A DNA stretch of 64,000 nucleotides, from positions 11,353,665 through 11,417,664 of the forward strand of contig NC_064048.1 of assembly GCF_932526225.1 (NCBI RefSeq). The letters run 5' to 3'. The notes under the pieces were generated by a model. The model had not been told where the DNA came from, ran no database searches, and saw only the letters and a program-made list of their open reading frames with translations. The translations under genes and the position numbers were made by a program. This document shows positions 20,488 to 34,135 of this stretch, piece by piece; positions within the stretch are counted from its first letter, which is position 1, and every line of letters begins with the position of its first letter. Origin of the DNA: Nematostella vectensis. Taxonomy: Eukaryota > Cnidaria > Anthozoa > Actiniaria > Edwardsiidae.

Positions 20488-22192
20488 TGTGTTATTATCT
20501 TGGTGCAAAGGAATCTACAGTAGTTTTGTAATCAAATAATTGTTTTACTATTAACACGCTTGTTCTTTCAACCAGTTTGTTGGTCTCACAAATAGACTTT
20601 TAATAAACTTGTATCCCTCCCCTCTCCACTCATTAGAGGGGCAGCGTCATGGCACTGCGCATGTCTGGAGTCAGTGTTTCTTGTAGGCTTTCAATTGTCT
20701 ACACACAGTTGAACTTTAATAGTTGTCAATGCTTTGTTAAAATAATATTCGATATTTTACTGAATGTTTATTGACAGTTTGTGGGCATTTCCTTTGAATT
20801 TAAGTCTTCCACATGGACCAAAGGCTCTTAGGTCAACATTAGAATTTGACTGAAATTCATTGTGTCCTGGCCGGAGAGCTATTGCAAAGCTCTTCATCAC
20901 ACTGCACTTTTAAGCATATTCTATGTATGCTTCTTTGTACAAAATGTACCCCTCCTAATAAAACATTAAAGATCACATAACTTGTTTACTTCCTCGACTC
21001 TTTGCTTTTTATTTTTGTTCTCTTACTAGGAAAATATCGAATACAAATAATCAGTAAAGCTAGCAAGCTCATTTTGCTAGCTGTATATAATGCATATCAA
21101 GCCTGTATCTTTAGTATCCTGGATCAGGTAGACGAACCTATGTCACACCACTTTTTTGATGAGTATTATAAAAAAATACTAAAAAACGTTATCTTGATTT
21201 GTGTAAAAAAAAAAAAAAAAAAAAAAAAACCATAAAGAAAAAAAAAGACCATTGGCCTGGGATCGAACCCGGCCTAAAAAACAAAACGGAAACCATACAT
21301 ACGGATTACCCAATCGGTATGGCAGCACAAGGCTTTTACGGAAGGCTGTAAAGAACCCGAAGGCCCCAAGCACCGATATTTCCGGCGAATATGCTGTACA
21401 ACACTCTTGCAAGGTATTCCAACCCGCGCCTTAATGGGGAGGACAATAACCAGGATCCCAGGCCTGTAATACGGTTACGCCACGCACAGCTCGCTGAGAT
21501 ATAGGATGAAAAAAAATACAGGTCTATGTGGGCGTTTTGGGTCCCTTGGGGGCTCGCTATGTCGGCGTGGCATCGTAACGCACGCGGGCGCATTGTCTTT
21601 TATTGTGTACAGAATGTCTCTGTCGTTTTTTGCTTTACTTTTAGTTTTGCTTTATTTTTATTATTATTTTTTTTTAGTCTTTTTATTTGCAGTTCTATGT
21701 ACAGTATTTGACCATAGCTATGATAACAATTTTTCAAAATAATTGTAACCAACTATTGTAACCAATTATCGCAAACCAACTTGACTGCAAAACACTATTA
21801 GACATTTCTTTCATGTGACTGCGAAGTTGACATGTCAACATCTAGAGGGGCTTCACCCAACAAGGAATCATGGGGGACCATGAAAGCACGGTGTCGCGGA
21901 AAATTTTCCTGCCCCATTTATCAGGAACATCTGTGCAGCCGATGCCCTTAGTTGGATGGGGTGCACAGGTGCTTTGGGTATGGCCCTGTAGATGGCACAG
22001 TGACCACAAGATGTATCTGAATGAAACTGTATACTTATTTAAAATTTTAAAAACATGTGAGTGTTACTTACTTAGTTACAGTAGTTCTTTTGAATATTAT
22101 TATTTACGTGTATAATTTAGATGAGTAATAAATACTTCTCATTTGTCTCGTAGAGCTCGTATCGTTCCTCCTAAATAACAAACAAAATAATG
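20488..22192 (+). repeat. Repeat copy 13 (1705 bp)
   Basis: A tract of 25 followed by CCATAAAG. It shares this junction and CAAAATAATTG near 21736 with copy 15. Private changes are CATTAGAGGGG near 20631, CTTGATTTGTG near 21193, CTAAAAAACAAAAC near 21275 and GCGCCTTAATGG near 21426. Confidence 0.95.
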
Positions 22193-22904
22193 TGTGTTAT
22201 TATCTTGGTGCAAAGGAACCTACAGTAGTTTTGTAATCAAATAATTGTTTTACTATTAACACGCTTGTTCTTTCAACCAGTTTGTTGGTCTCACAAATAG
22301 ACTTTTAATAAACTTGTATCCCTCCCCTCTCCACTCATTAAAGGGGCAGGGTCATGGCACTGCGCATGTCTGGAGTCAGTGTTTCTTGTAGGCTTTCAAT
22401 TGTCTACACACAGTTGAACTTTAATAGTTGTCAATGCTTTGTTAAAATAATATTCGATATTTTACTGAATGTTTATTGACAGTTTGTGGGCATTTCCTTT
22501 GAATTTAAGTCTTCCACATGGACCAAAGGCTCTTAGGTCAACATTAGAATTTGACTGAAATTCATTGTGTCCTGGCCGGAGAGCTATTGCAAAGCTCTTC
22601 ATCACACTGCACTTTTAAGCATATTCTATGTATGCTTCTTTGTACAAAATGTACCCCTCCTAATAAAACATTAAAGATCACATAACTTGTTTACTTCCTC
22701 GACTCTTTGCTTTTTATTTTTGTTCTCTTACTAGGAAAATATCGAATACAAATAATCAGTAAAGCTAGCAAGCTCATTTTGCTAGCTGTATATAATGCAT
22801 ATCAAGCCTGTATCTTTAGTATCCTGGATCAGGTAGACGAACCTATGTCACACCACTTTTTTGATGAGTATTATAAAAAAATACTAAAAAACGTTATCTT
22901 GAAC

Positions 22905-22935
<31 letters not shown>

Positions 22936-23897
22936 CATAGAGAAAAAAAAAGGCCATTGGCCTGGGATCGAACCCGGCCTAAAGAACAAAACGGAAACCA
23001 TACATACGGATTACCCAATCGGTATGGCAGCACAAGGCTTTTACGGAAGGCTGTAAAGAACCCGAAGGCCCCAAGCACCGATATTTCCGGCGAATATGCT
23101 GTACAACACTCTTGCAAGGTATTCCAACCCGCGCATTAATGGGGAGGACAATAACCAGGATCCCAGGCCTGTAATACGGTTACGCCACGCACAGCTCGCT
23201 GAGATATAGGATGAAAAAAAATACAGGTCTATGTGGGCGTTTTGGGTCCCTTGGGGGCTCGCTATGTCGGCGTGGCATCGTAACGCACGCGGGCGCATTG
23301 TCTTTTATTGTGTACAGAATGTCTCTGTCGTTTTTTGCTTTACTTTTAGTTTTGCTTTATTTTTATTATTATTTTTTTTTAGTCTTTTTATTTGCAGTTC
23401 TATGTACAGTATTTGACCATAGCTATGATAACAATTTTTCAAAATTATTGTAACCAACTATTGTAACCAATTATCGCAAACCAACTTGACTGCAAAACAC
23501 TATTAGACATTTCTTTCATGTGACTGCGAAGTTGACATGTCAACATCTAGAGGGGCTTCACCCAACAAGGAATCATGGGGGACCATGAAAGCACGGTGTC
23601 GCGGAAAATTTTCCTGCCCCATTTATCAGGAACATCTGTGCAGCCGATGCCCTTAGTTGGATGGGGTGCACAGGTGCTTTGGGTATGGCCCTGTAGATGG
23701 CACAGTGACCACAAGATGTATCTGAATGAAACTGTATACTTATTTAAAATTTTAAAAACATGTGAGTGTTACTTACTTAGTTACAGTAGTTCTTTTGAAT
23801 ATTATTATTTACGTGTATAATTTAGATGAGTAATAAATACTTCTCATTTGTCTCGTAGAGCTCGTATCGTTCCTCCTAAATAACAAACAAAATAATG
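22193..23897 (+). repeat. Repeat copy 14 (1705 bp)
   Basis: A tract of 26 followed by CATAG. It shares GGCAGGGTCATGG near 22345 and tract length with copy 10, four units away. AAAGGAACCTAC near 22212 is private. Confidence 0.95.
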
Positions 23898-25602
23898 TGT
23901 GTTATTATCTTGGTGCAAAGGAATCTACAGTAGTTTTGTAATCAAATAATTGTTTTACTATTAACACGCTTGTTCTTTCAACCAGTTTGTTGGTCTCACA
24001 AATAGACTTTTAATAAACTTGTATCCCTCCCCTCTCCACTCATTAAAGGGGCAGCGTCATGGCACTGCGCATGTCTGGAGTCAGTGTTTCTTGTAGGCTT
24101 TCAATTGTCTACACACAGTTGAACTTTAATAGTTGTCAATGCTTTGTTAAAATAATATTCGATATTTTACTGAATGTTTATTGACAGTTTGTGGGCATTT
24201 CCTTTGAATTTAAGTCTTCCACATGGACCAAAGGCTCTTAGGTCAACATTAGAATTTGACTGAAATTCATTGTGTCCTGGCCGGAGAGCTATTGCAAAGC
24301 TCTTCATCACACTGCACTTTTAAGCATATTCTATGTATGCTTCTTTGTACAAAATGTACCCCTCCTAATAAAACATTAAAGATCACATAACTTGTTTACT
24401 TCCTCGACTCTTTGCTTTTTATTTTTGTTCTCTTACTAGGAAAATATCGAATACAAATAATCAGTAAAGCTAGCAAGCTCATTTTGCTAGCTGTATATAA
24501 TGCATATCAAGCCTGTATCTTTAGTATCCTGGATCAGGTAGACGAACCTATGTCACACCACTTTTTTGATGAGTATTATAAAAAAATACTAAAAAACGTT
24601 ATCTTGAACTGTGTAAAAAAAAAAAAAAAAAAAAAAAAACCATAAAGAAAAAAAAAGACCATTGGCCTGGGATCGAACCCGGCCTAAAGAACAAAACGGA
24701 AACCATACATACGGATTACCCAATCGGTATGGCAGCACAAGGCTTTTACGGAAGGCTGTAAAGAACCCGAAGGCCCCAAGCACCGATATTTCCGGCGAAT
24801 ATGCTGTACAACACTCTTGCAAGGTATTCCAACCCGCGCATTAATGGGGAGGACAATAACCAGGATCCCAGGCCTGTAATACGGTTACGCCACGCACAGC
24901 TCGCTGAGATATAGGATGAAAAAAAATACAGGTCTATGTGGGCGTTTTGGGTCCCTTGGGGGCTCGCTATGTCGGCGTGGCATCGTAACGCACGCGGGCG
25001 CATTGTCTTTTATTGTGTACAGAATGTCTCTGTCGTTTTTTGCTTTACTTTTAGTTTTGCTTTATTTTTATTATTATTTTTTTTTAGTCTTTTTATTTGC
25101 AGTTCTATGTACAGTATTTGACCATAGCTATGATAACAATTTTTCAAAATAATTGTAACCAACTATTGTAACCAATTATCGCAAACCAACTTGACTGCAA
25201 AACACTATTAGACATTTCTTTCATGTGACTGCGAAGTTGACATGTCAACATCTAGAGGGGCTTCACCCAACAAGGAATCATGGGGGACCATGAAAGCACG
25301 GTGTCGCGGAAAATTTTCCTGCCCCATTTATCAGGAACATCTGTGCAGCCGATGCCCTTAGTTGGATGGGGTGCACAGGTGCTTTGGGTATGGCCCTGTA
25401 GATGGCACAGTGACCACAAGATGTATCTGAATGAAACTGTATACTTATTTAAAATTTTAAAAACATGTGAGTGTTACTTACTTAGTTACAGTAGTTCTTT
25501 TGAATATTATTATTTACGTGTATAATTTAGATGAGTAATAAATACTTCTCATTTGTCTCGTAGAGCTCGTATCGTTCCTCCTAAATAACAAACAAAATAA
25601 TG
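23898..25602 (+). repeat. Repeat copy 15 (1705 bp)
   Basis: A tract of 25 followed by CCATAAAG, GACCATTGG, and CAAAATAATTG near 25146. All three states match copy 13, two units away. Confidence 0.95.
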
Positions 25603-26314
25603 TGTGTTATTATCTTGGTGCAAAGGAATCTACAGTAGTTTTGTAATCAAATAATTGTTTTACTATTAACACGCTTGTTCTTTCAACCAGTTTGTTGGTC
25701 TCACAAATAGACTTTTAATAAACTTGTATCCCTCCCCTCTCCACTCATTAAAGGGGCAGCGTCATGGCACTGCGCATGTCTGGAGTCAGTGTTTCTTGTA
25801 GGCTTTCAATTGTCTACACACAGTTGAACTTTAATAGTTGTCAATGCTTTGTTAAAATAATATTCGATATATTACTGAATGTTTATTGACAGTTTGTGGG
25901 CATTTCCTTTGAATTTAAGTCTTCCACATGGACCAAAGGCTCTTAGGTCAACATTAGAATTTGACTGAAATTCATTGTGTCCTTGCCGGAGAGCTATTGC
26001 AAAGCTCTTCATCACACTGCACTTTTAAGCATATTCTATGTATGCTTCTTTGTACAAAATGTACCCCTCCTAATAAAACATTAAAGATCACATAACTTGT
26101 TTACTTCCTCGACTCTTTGCTTTTTATTTTTGTTCTCTTACTAGGAAAATATCGAATACAAATAATCAGTAAAGCTAGCAAGCTCATTTTGCTAGCTGTA
26201 TATAATGCATATCAAGCCTGTATCTTTAGTATCCTGGATCAGGTAGACGAACCTATGTCACACCACTTTTTTGATGAGTATTATAAAAAAATACTAAAAA
26301 ACGTTATCTTGAAC

Positions 26315-26351
<37 letters not shown>

Positions 26352-27311
26352 ATAGAGAAAAAAAAAGGCCATTGGCCTGGGATCGAACCCGGCCTAAAGA
26401 ACAAAACGGAAACCATACATACGGATTACCCAATCGGTATGGCAGCACAAGGCTTTTACGGAAGGCTGTAAAGAACCCGAAGGCCCCAAGCACCGATATT
26501 TCCGGCGAATATGCTGTACAACACTCTTGCAAGGTATTCCAACCCGCGCATTAATGGGGAGGACAATAACCAGGATCCCAGGCCTGTAATACGGTTACGC
26601 CACGCACAGCTCGCTGAGATATAGGATGAAAAAAATACAGGTCTATGTGGGCGTTTTGGGTCCCTTGGGGGCTCGCTATGTCGGCGTGGCATCGTAACGC
26701 ACGCGGGCGCATTGTCTTTTATTGTGTACAGAATGTCTCTGTCGTTTTTTGCTTTACTTTTAGTTTTGCTTTATTTTTATTATTATTTTTTTTTAGTCTT
26801 TTTATTTGCAGTTCTATGTACAGTATTTGACCATAGCTATGATAACAATTTTTCAAAATTATTGTAACCAACTATTGTAACCAATTATCGCAAACCAACT
26901 TGACTGCAAAACACTATTAGACATTTCTTTCATGTGACTGCGAAGTTGACATGTCAACATCTAGAGGGGCTTCACCCAACAAGGAATCATGGGGGACCAT
27001 GAAAGCACGGTGTCGCGGAAAATTTTCCTGCCCCATTTATCAGGAACATCTGTGCAGCCGATGCCCTTAGTTGGATGGGGTGCACAGGTGCTTTGGGTAT
27101 GGCCCTGTAGATGGCACAGTGACCACAAGATGTATCTGAATGAAACTGTATACTTATTTAAAATTTTAAAAACATGTGAGTGTTACTTACTTAGTTACAG
27201 TAGTTCTTTTGAATATTATTATTTACGTGTACAATTTAGATGAGTAATAAATACTTCTCATTTGTCTCGTAGAGCTCGTATCGTTCCTCCTAAATAACAA
27301 ACAAAATAATG
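25603..27311 (+). repeat. Repeat copy 16 (1709 bp), HOR block A unit 1
   Basis: A tract of 31 followed by CATAG. It shares GTGTCCTTGCCGG near 25977 and a seven-A run near 26629 with copy 20. GATATATTAC near 25866 and GTACAATTTAG near 27229 are private, and the latter extends the small ORF by three codons. Confidence 0.95.
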
Positions 27312-29014
27312 TGTGTTATTATCTTGGTGCAAAGGAATCTACAGTAGTTTTGTAATCAAATAATTGTTTTACTATTAACACGCTTGTTCTTTCAACCAGT
27401 TTGTTGGTCTCACAAATAGACTTTTAATAAACTTGTATCCCTCCCCTCTCCACTCATTAAAGGGGCAGCGTCATGGCACTGCGCATGTCTGGAGTCAGTG
27501 TTTCTTGTAGGCTTTCAATTGTCTACACACAGTTGAACTTTAATAGTTGTCAATGCTTTGTTAAAATAATATTCGATATTTTACTGAATGTTTATTGACA
27601 GTTTGTGGGCATTTCCTTTGAATTTAAGTCTTCCACATGGACCAAAGGCTCTTAGGTCAACATTAGAATTTGACTGAAATTCATTGTGTCCTGGCCGGAG
27701 AGCTATTGCAAAGCTCTTCATCACACTGCACTTTTAAGCATATTCTATGTATGCTTCTTTGTACAAAATGTACCCCTCCTAATAAAAAATTAAAGATCAC
27801 ATAACTTGTTTACTTCCTCGACTCTTTGCTTTTTATTTTTGTTCTCTTACTAGGAAAATATCGAATACAAATAATCAGTAAAGCTAGCAAGCTCATTTTG
27901 CTAGCTGTATATAATGCATATCAAGCCTGTATCTTTAGTATCCTGGATCAGGTAGACGAACCTATGTCACACCACTTTTTTGATGAGTATTATAAAAAAA
28001 TACTAAAAAACGTTATCTTGAACTGTGTAAAAAAAAAAAAAAAAAAAAAAACCATAGAGAAAAAAAAAGGCCATTGGCCTGGGATCGAACCCGGCCTAAA
28101 GAACAAAACGGAAACCATACATACGGATTACCCAATCGGTATGGCAGCACAAGGCTTTTACGGAAGGCTGTAAAGAACCCGAAGGCCCCAAGCACCGATA
28201 TTTCCGGCGAATATGCTGTACAACACTCTTGCAAGGTATTCCAACCCGCGCATTAATGGGGAGGACAATAACCAGGATCCCAGGCCTGTGATACGGTTAC
28301 GCCACGCACAGCTCGCTGAGATATAGGATGAAAAAAAATACAGGTCTATGTGGGCGTTTTGGGTCCCTTGGGGGCTCGCTATGTCGGCGTGGCATCGTAA
28401 CGCACGCGGGCGCATTGTCTTTTATTGTGTACAGAATGTCTCTGTCGTTTTTTGCTTTACTTTTAGTTTTGCTTTATTTTTATTATTATTTTTTTTTAGT
28501 CTTTTTATTTGCAGTTCTATGTACAGTATTTGACCATAGCTATGATAACAATTTTTCAAAATTATTGTAACCAACTATTGTAACCAATTATCGCAAACCA
28601 ACTTGACTGCAAAACACTATTAGACATTTCTTTCATGTGACTGCGAAGTTGACATGTCAACATCTAGAGGGGCTTCACCCAACAAGGAATCATTGGGGAC
28701 CATGAAAGCACGGTGTCGCGGAAAATTTTCCTGCCCCATTTATCAGGAACATCTGTGCAGCCGATGCCTTTAGTTGGATGGGGTGCACAGGTGCTTTGGG
28801 TATGGCCCTGTAGATGGCACAGTGACCACAAGATGTATCCGAATGAAACTGTATACTTATTTAAAATTTTAAAAACATGTGAGTGTTACTTACTTAGTTA
28901 TAGTAGTTCTTTTGAATATTATTATTTACGTGTATAATTTAGATGAGTAATAAATACTTCTCATTTGTCTCGTAGAGCTCGTATCGTTCCTCCTAAATAA
29001 CAAACAAAATAATG
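27312..29014 (+). repeat. Repeat copy 17 (1703 bp), HOR block A unit 2
   Basis: A tract of 23. It shares six states with copy 21: AATAAAAAATT, CTGTGATACGG, CATTGGGGACC (loss of the ORF start), GATGCCTTTAG, TATCCGAATG and TTATAGTAG. Confidence 0.95.
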
Positions 29015-29726
29015 TGTGTTATTATCTTGGTGCAAAGGAATCTACAGTAGTTTTGTAATCAAATAATTGTTTTACTATTAACACGCTTGTTCTTTCAACC
29101 AGTTTGTTGGTCTCACAAATAGACTTTTAATAAACTTGTATCCCTCCCCTCTCCACTCATTAAAGGGGCAGCGTCATGGCACTGCGCATGTCTGGAGTCA
29201 GTGTTTCTTGTAGGCTTTCAATTGTCTACACACAGTTGAACTTTAATAGTTGTCAATGCTTTGTTAAAATAATATTCGATATTTTACTGAATGTTTATTG
29301 ACAGTTTGTGGGCATTTCCTTTGAATTTAAGTCTTCCACATGGACCAAAGGCTCTTAGGTCAACATTAGAATTTGACTGAAATTCATTGTGTCCTTGCCG
29401 GAGAGCTATTGCAAAGCTCTTCATCACACTGCACTTTTAAGCATATTCTATGTATGCTTCTTTGTACAAAATGTACCCCTCCTAATAAAACATTAAAGAT
29501 CACATAACTTGTTTACTTCCTCGACTCTTTGCTTTTTATTTTTGTTCTCTTACTAGGAAAATATCGAATACAAATAATCAGTAAAGCTAGCAAGCTCATT
29601 TTGCTAGCTGTATATAATGCATATCAAGCCTGTATCTTTAGTATCCTGGATCAGGTAGACGAACCTATGTCACACCACTTTTTTGATGAGTATTATAAAA
29701 AAATACTAAAAAACGTTATCTTGAAC

Positions 29727-29762
<36 letters not shown>

Positions 29763-30723
29763 ATAGAGAAAAAAAAAGGCCATTGGCCTGGGATCGAACC
29801 CGGCCTAAAGAACAAAACGGAAACCATACATACGGATTACCCAATCGGTATGGCAGCACAAGGCTTTTACGGAAGGCTGTAAAGAACCCGAAGGCCCCAA
29901 GCACCGATATTTCCGGCGAATATGCTGTACAACACTCTTGCAAGGTATTCCAACCCGCGCATTAATGGGGAGGACAATAACCAGGATCCCAGGCCTGTGA
30001 TACGGTTACGCCACGCACAGCTCGCTGAGATATAGGATGAAAAAAAATACAGGTCTATGTGGGCGTTTTGGGTCCCTTGGGGGCTCGCTATGTCGGCGTG
30101 GCATCGTAACGCACGCGGGCGCATTGTCTTTTATTGTGTACAGAATGTCTCTGTCGTTTTTTGCTTTACTTTTAGTTTTGCTTTATTTTTATTATTATTT
30201 TTTTTTAGTCTTTTTATTTGCAGTTCTATGTACAGTATTTGACCATAGCTATGATAACAATTTTTCAAAATTATTGTAACCAACTATTGTAACCAATTAT
30301 CGCAAACCAACTTGACTGCAAAACACTATTAGACATTTCTTTCATGTGACTGCGAAGTTGACATGTCAACATCTAGAGGGGCTTCACCCAACAAGGAATC
30401 ATGGGGGACCATGAAAGCACGGTGTCGCGGAAAATTTTCCTGCCCCATTTATCAGGAACATCTGTGCAGCCGATGCCCTTAGTTGGATGGGGTGCACAGG
30501 TGCTTTGGATATGGCCCTGTAGATGGCACAGTGACCACAAGATGTATCCGAATGAAACTGTATACTTATTTAAAATTTTAAAAACATGTGAGTGTTACTT
30601 ACTTAGTTATAGTAGTTCTTTTGAATATTATTATTTACGTGTATAATTTAGATGAGTAATAAATACTTCTCATTTGTCTCGTAGAGCTCGTATCGTTCCT
30701 CCTAAATAACAAACAAAATAATG
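29015..30723 (+). repeat. Repeat copy 18 (1709 bp), HOR block A unit 3
   Basis: A tract of 29 followed by CCATAG. It shares GTGTCCTTGCCGG, TATCCGAATG, TTATAGTAG and A-tract length with copy 22. TTTGGATATGG near 30505 is private (Val to Ile in the ORF). Confidence 0.95.
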
Positions 30724-32429
30724 TGTGTTATTATCTTGGTGCAAAGGAATCTACAGTAGTTTTGTAATCAAATAATTGTTTTACTATTAACACGCTTGTT
30801 CTTTCAACCAGTTTGTTGGTCTCACAAATAGACTTTTAATAAACTTGTATCCCTCCCCTCTCCACTCATTAAAGGGGCAGCGTCATGGCACTGCGCATGT
30901 CTGGAGTCAGTGTTTCTTGTAGGCTTTCAATTGTCTACACACAGTTGAACTTTAATAGTTGTCAATGCTTTGTTAAAATAATATTCGATATTTTACTGAA
31001 TGTTTATTGACAGTTTGTGGGCATTTCCTTTGAATTTAAGTCTTCCACATGGACCAAAGGCTCTTAGGTCAACATTAGAATTTGACTGAAATTCATTGTG
31101 TCCTGGCCGGAGAGCTATTGCAAAGCTCTTCATCACACTGCACTTTTAAGCATATTCTATGTATGCTTCTTTGTACAAAATGTACCCCTCCTAATAAAAC
31201 ATTAAAGATCACATAACTTGTTTACTTCCTCGACTCTTTGCTTTTTATTTTTGTTCTCTTACTAGGAAAATATCGAATACAAATAATCAGTAAAGCTAGC
31301 AAGCTCATTTTGCTAGCTGTATATAATGCATATCAAGCCTGTATCTTTAGTATCCTGGATCAGGTAGACGAACCTATGTCACACCACTTTTTTGATGAGT
31401 ATTATAAAAAAAATACTAAAAAACGTTATCTTGAACTGTGTAAAAAAAAAAAAAAAAAAAAAAAAACCATAGAGAAAAAAAAAGGCCATTGGCCTGGGAT
31501 CGAACCCGGCCTAAAGAACAAAACGGAAACCATACATACGGATTACCCAATCGGTATGGCAGCACAAGGCTTTTACGGAAGGCTGTAAAGAACCCGAAGG
31601 CCCCAAGCACCGATATTTCCGGCGAATATGCTGTACAACACTCTTGCAAGGTATTCCAACCCGCGCATTAATGGGGAGGACAATAACCAGGATCCCAGGC
31701 CTGTAATACGGTTACGCCACGCACAGCTCGCTGAGATATAGGATGAAAAAAAATACAGGTCTATGTGGGCGTTTTGGGTCCCTTGGGGGCTCGCTATGTC
31801 GGCGTGGCATCGTAACGCACGCGGGCGCATTGTCTTTTATTGTGTACAGAATGTCTCTGTCGTTTTTTGCTTTACTTTTAGTTTTGCTTTATTTTTATTA
31901 TTATTTTTTTTTAGTCTTTTTATTTGCAGTTCTATGTACAGTATTTGACCATAGCTATGATAACAATTTTTCAAAATTATTGTAACCAACTATTGTAACC
32001 AATTATCGCAAACCAACTTGACTGCAAAACACTATTAGACATTTCTTTCATGTGACTGCGAAGTTGACATGTCAACATCTAGAGGGGCTTCACCCAACAA
32101 GGAATCATGGGGGACCATGAAAGCACGGTGTCGCGGAAAATTTTCCTGCCCCATTTATCAGGAACATCTGTGCAGCCGATGCCCTTAGTTGGATGGGGTG
32201 CACAGGTGCTTTGGGTATGGCCCTGTAGATGGCACAGTGACCACAAGATGTATCTGAATGAAACTGTATACTTATTTAAAATTTTAAAAACATGTGAGTG
32301 TTACTTACTTAGTTACAGTAGTTCTTTTGAATATTATTATTTACGTGTATAATTTAGATGAGTAATAAATACTTCTCATTTGTCTCGTAGAGCTCGTATC
32401 GTTCCTCCTAAATAACAAACAAAATAATG
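30724..32429 (+). repeat. Repeat copy 19 (1706 bp), HOR block A unit 4
   Basis: A tract of 25 followed by CCATAG. It carries an extra A in the run near 31406 (eight A instead of seven) that is found otherwise only in copy 23. Confidence 0.95.
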
Positions 32430-33141
32430 TGTGTTATTATCTTGGTGCAAAGGAATCTACAGTAGTTTTGTAATCAAATAATTGTTTTACTATTAACACG
32501 CTTGTTCTTTCAACCAGTTTGTTGGTCTCACAAATAGACTTTTAATAAACTTGTATCCCTCCCCTCTCCACTCATTAAAGGGGCAGCGTCATGGCACTGC
32601 GCATGTCTGGAGTCAGTGTTTCTTGTAGGCTTTCAATTGTCTACACACAGTTGAACTTTAATAGTTGTCAATGCTTTGTTAAAATAATATTCGATATTTT
32701 ACTGAATGTTTATTGACAGTTTGTGGGCATTTCCTTTGAATTTAAGTCTTCCACATGGACCAAAGGCTCTTAGGTCAACATTAGAATTTGACTGAAATTC
32801 ATTGTGTCCTTGCCGGAGAGCTATTGCAAAGCTCTTCATCACACTGCACTTTTAAGCATATTCTATGTATGCTTCTTTGTACAAAATGTACCCCTCCTAA
32901 TAAAACATTAAAGATCACATAACTTGTTTACTTCCTCGACTCTTTGCTTTTTATTTTTGTTCTCTTACTAGGAAAATATCGAATACAAATAATCAGTAAA
33001 GCTAGCAAGCTCATTTTGCTAGCTGTATATAATGCATATCAAGCCTGTATCTTTAGTATCCTGGATCAGGTAGACGAACCTATGTCACACCACTTTTTTG
33101 ATGAGTATTATAAAAAAATACTAAAAAACGTTATCTTGAAC

Positions 33142-33174
<33 letters not shown>

Positions 33175-34135
33175 CATAGAGAAAAAAAAAGGCCATTGGC
33201 CTGGGATCGAACACGGCCTAAAGAACAAAACGGAAACCATACATACGGATTACCCAATCGGTATGGCAGCACAAGGCTTTTACGGAAGGCTGTAAAGAAC
33301 CCGAAGGCCCCAAGCACCGATATTTCCGGCGAATATGCTGTACAACACTCTTGCAAGGTATTCCAACCCGCGCATTAATGGGGAGGACAATAACCAGGAT
33401 CCCAGGCCTGTAATACGGTTACGCCACGCACAGCTCGCTGAGATATAGGATGAAAAAAATACAGGTCTATGTGGGCGTTTTGGGTCCCTTGGGGGCTCGC
33501 TATGTCGGCGTGGCATCGTAACGCACGCGGGCGCATTGTCTTTTATTGTGTACAGAATGTCTCTGTCGTTTTTTGCTTTACTTTTAGTTTTGCTTTATTT
33601 TTATTATTATTTTTTTTTAGTCTTTTTATTTGCAGTTCTATGTACAGTATTTGACCATAGCTATGATAACAATTTTTCAAAATTATTGTAACCAACTATT
33701 GTAACCAATTATCGCAAACCAACTTGACTGCAAAACACTATTAGACATTTCTTTCATGTGACTGCGAAGTTGACATGTCAACATCTAGAGGGGCTTCACC
33801 CAACAAGGAATCATGGGGGACCATGAAAGCACGGTGTCGCGGAAAATTTTCCTGCCCCATTTATCAGGAACATCTGTGCAGCCGATGCCCTTAGTTGGAT
33901 GGGGTGCACAGGTGCTTTGGGTATGGCCCTGTAGATGGCACAGTGACCACAAGATGTATCTGAATGAAACTGTATACTTATTTAAAATTTTAAAAACATG
34001 TGAGTGTTACTTACTTAGTTACAGTAGTTCTTTTGAATATTATTATTTACGTGTATAATTTAGATGAGTAATAAATACTTCTCATTTGTCTCGTAGAGCT
34101 CGTATCGTTCCTCCTAAATAACAAACAAAATAATG
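32430..34135 (+). repeat. Repeat copy 20 (1706 bp), HOR block B unit 1
   Basis: A tract of 28 followed by CATAG. It matches copy 16 in GTGTCCTTGCCGG near 32804 and the seven-A run near 33452. GAACACGGCC near 33209 is private and alters one base of the B-box-like motif. Confidence 0.95.

Larger units (their letters stand above)
25603..32429 (+). repeat. Higher-order block A: four units (copies 16-19)
   Basis: This 6827-bp block pairs copy by copy with the next 6825 bp. Paired diagnostic states are: copy 16/20, CCTTGCCGG plus the seven-A run; copy 17/21, six shared rare substitutions; copy 18/22, TATCCGAATG with TTATAGTAG and CCTTGCCGG; copy 19/23, an extra A found nowhere else. A-tract lengths agree in three pairs (23, 29 and 25). 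Confidence 0.85.
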
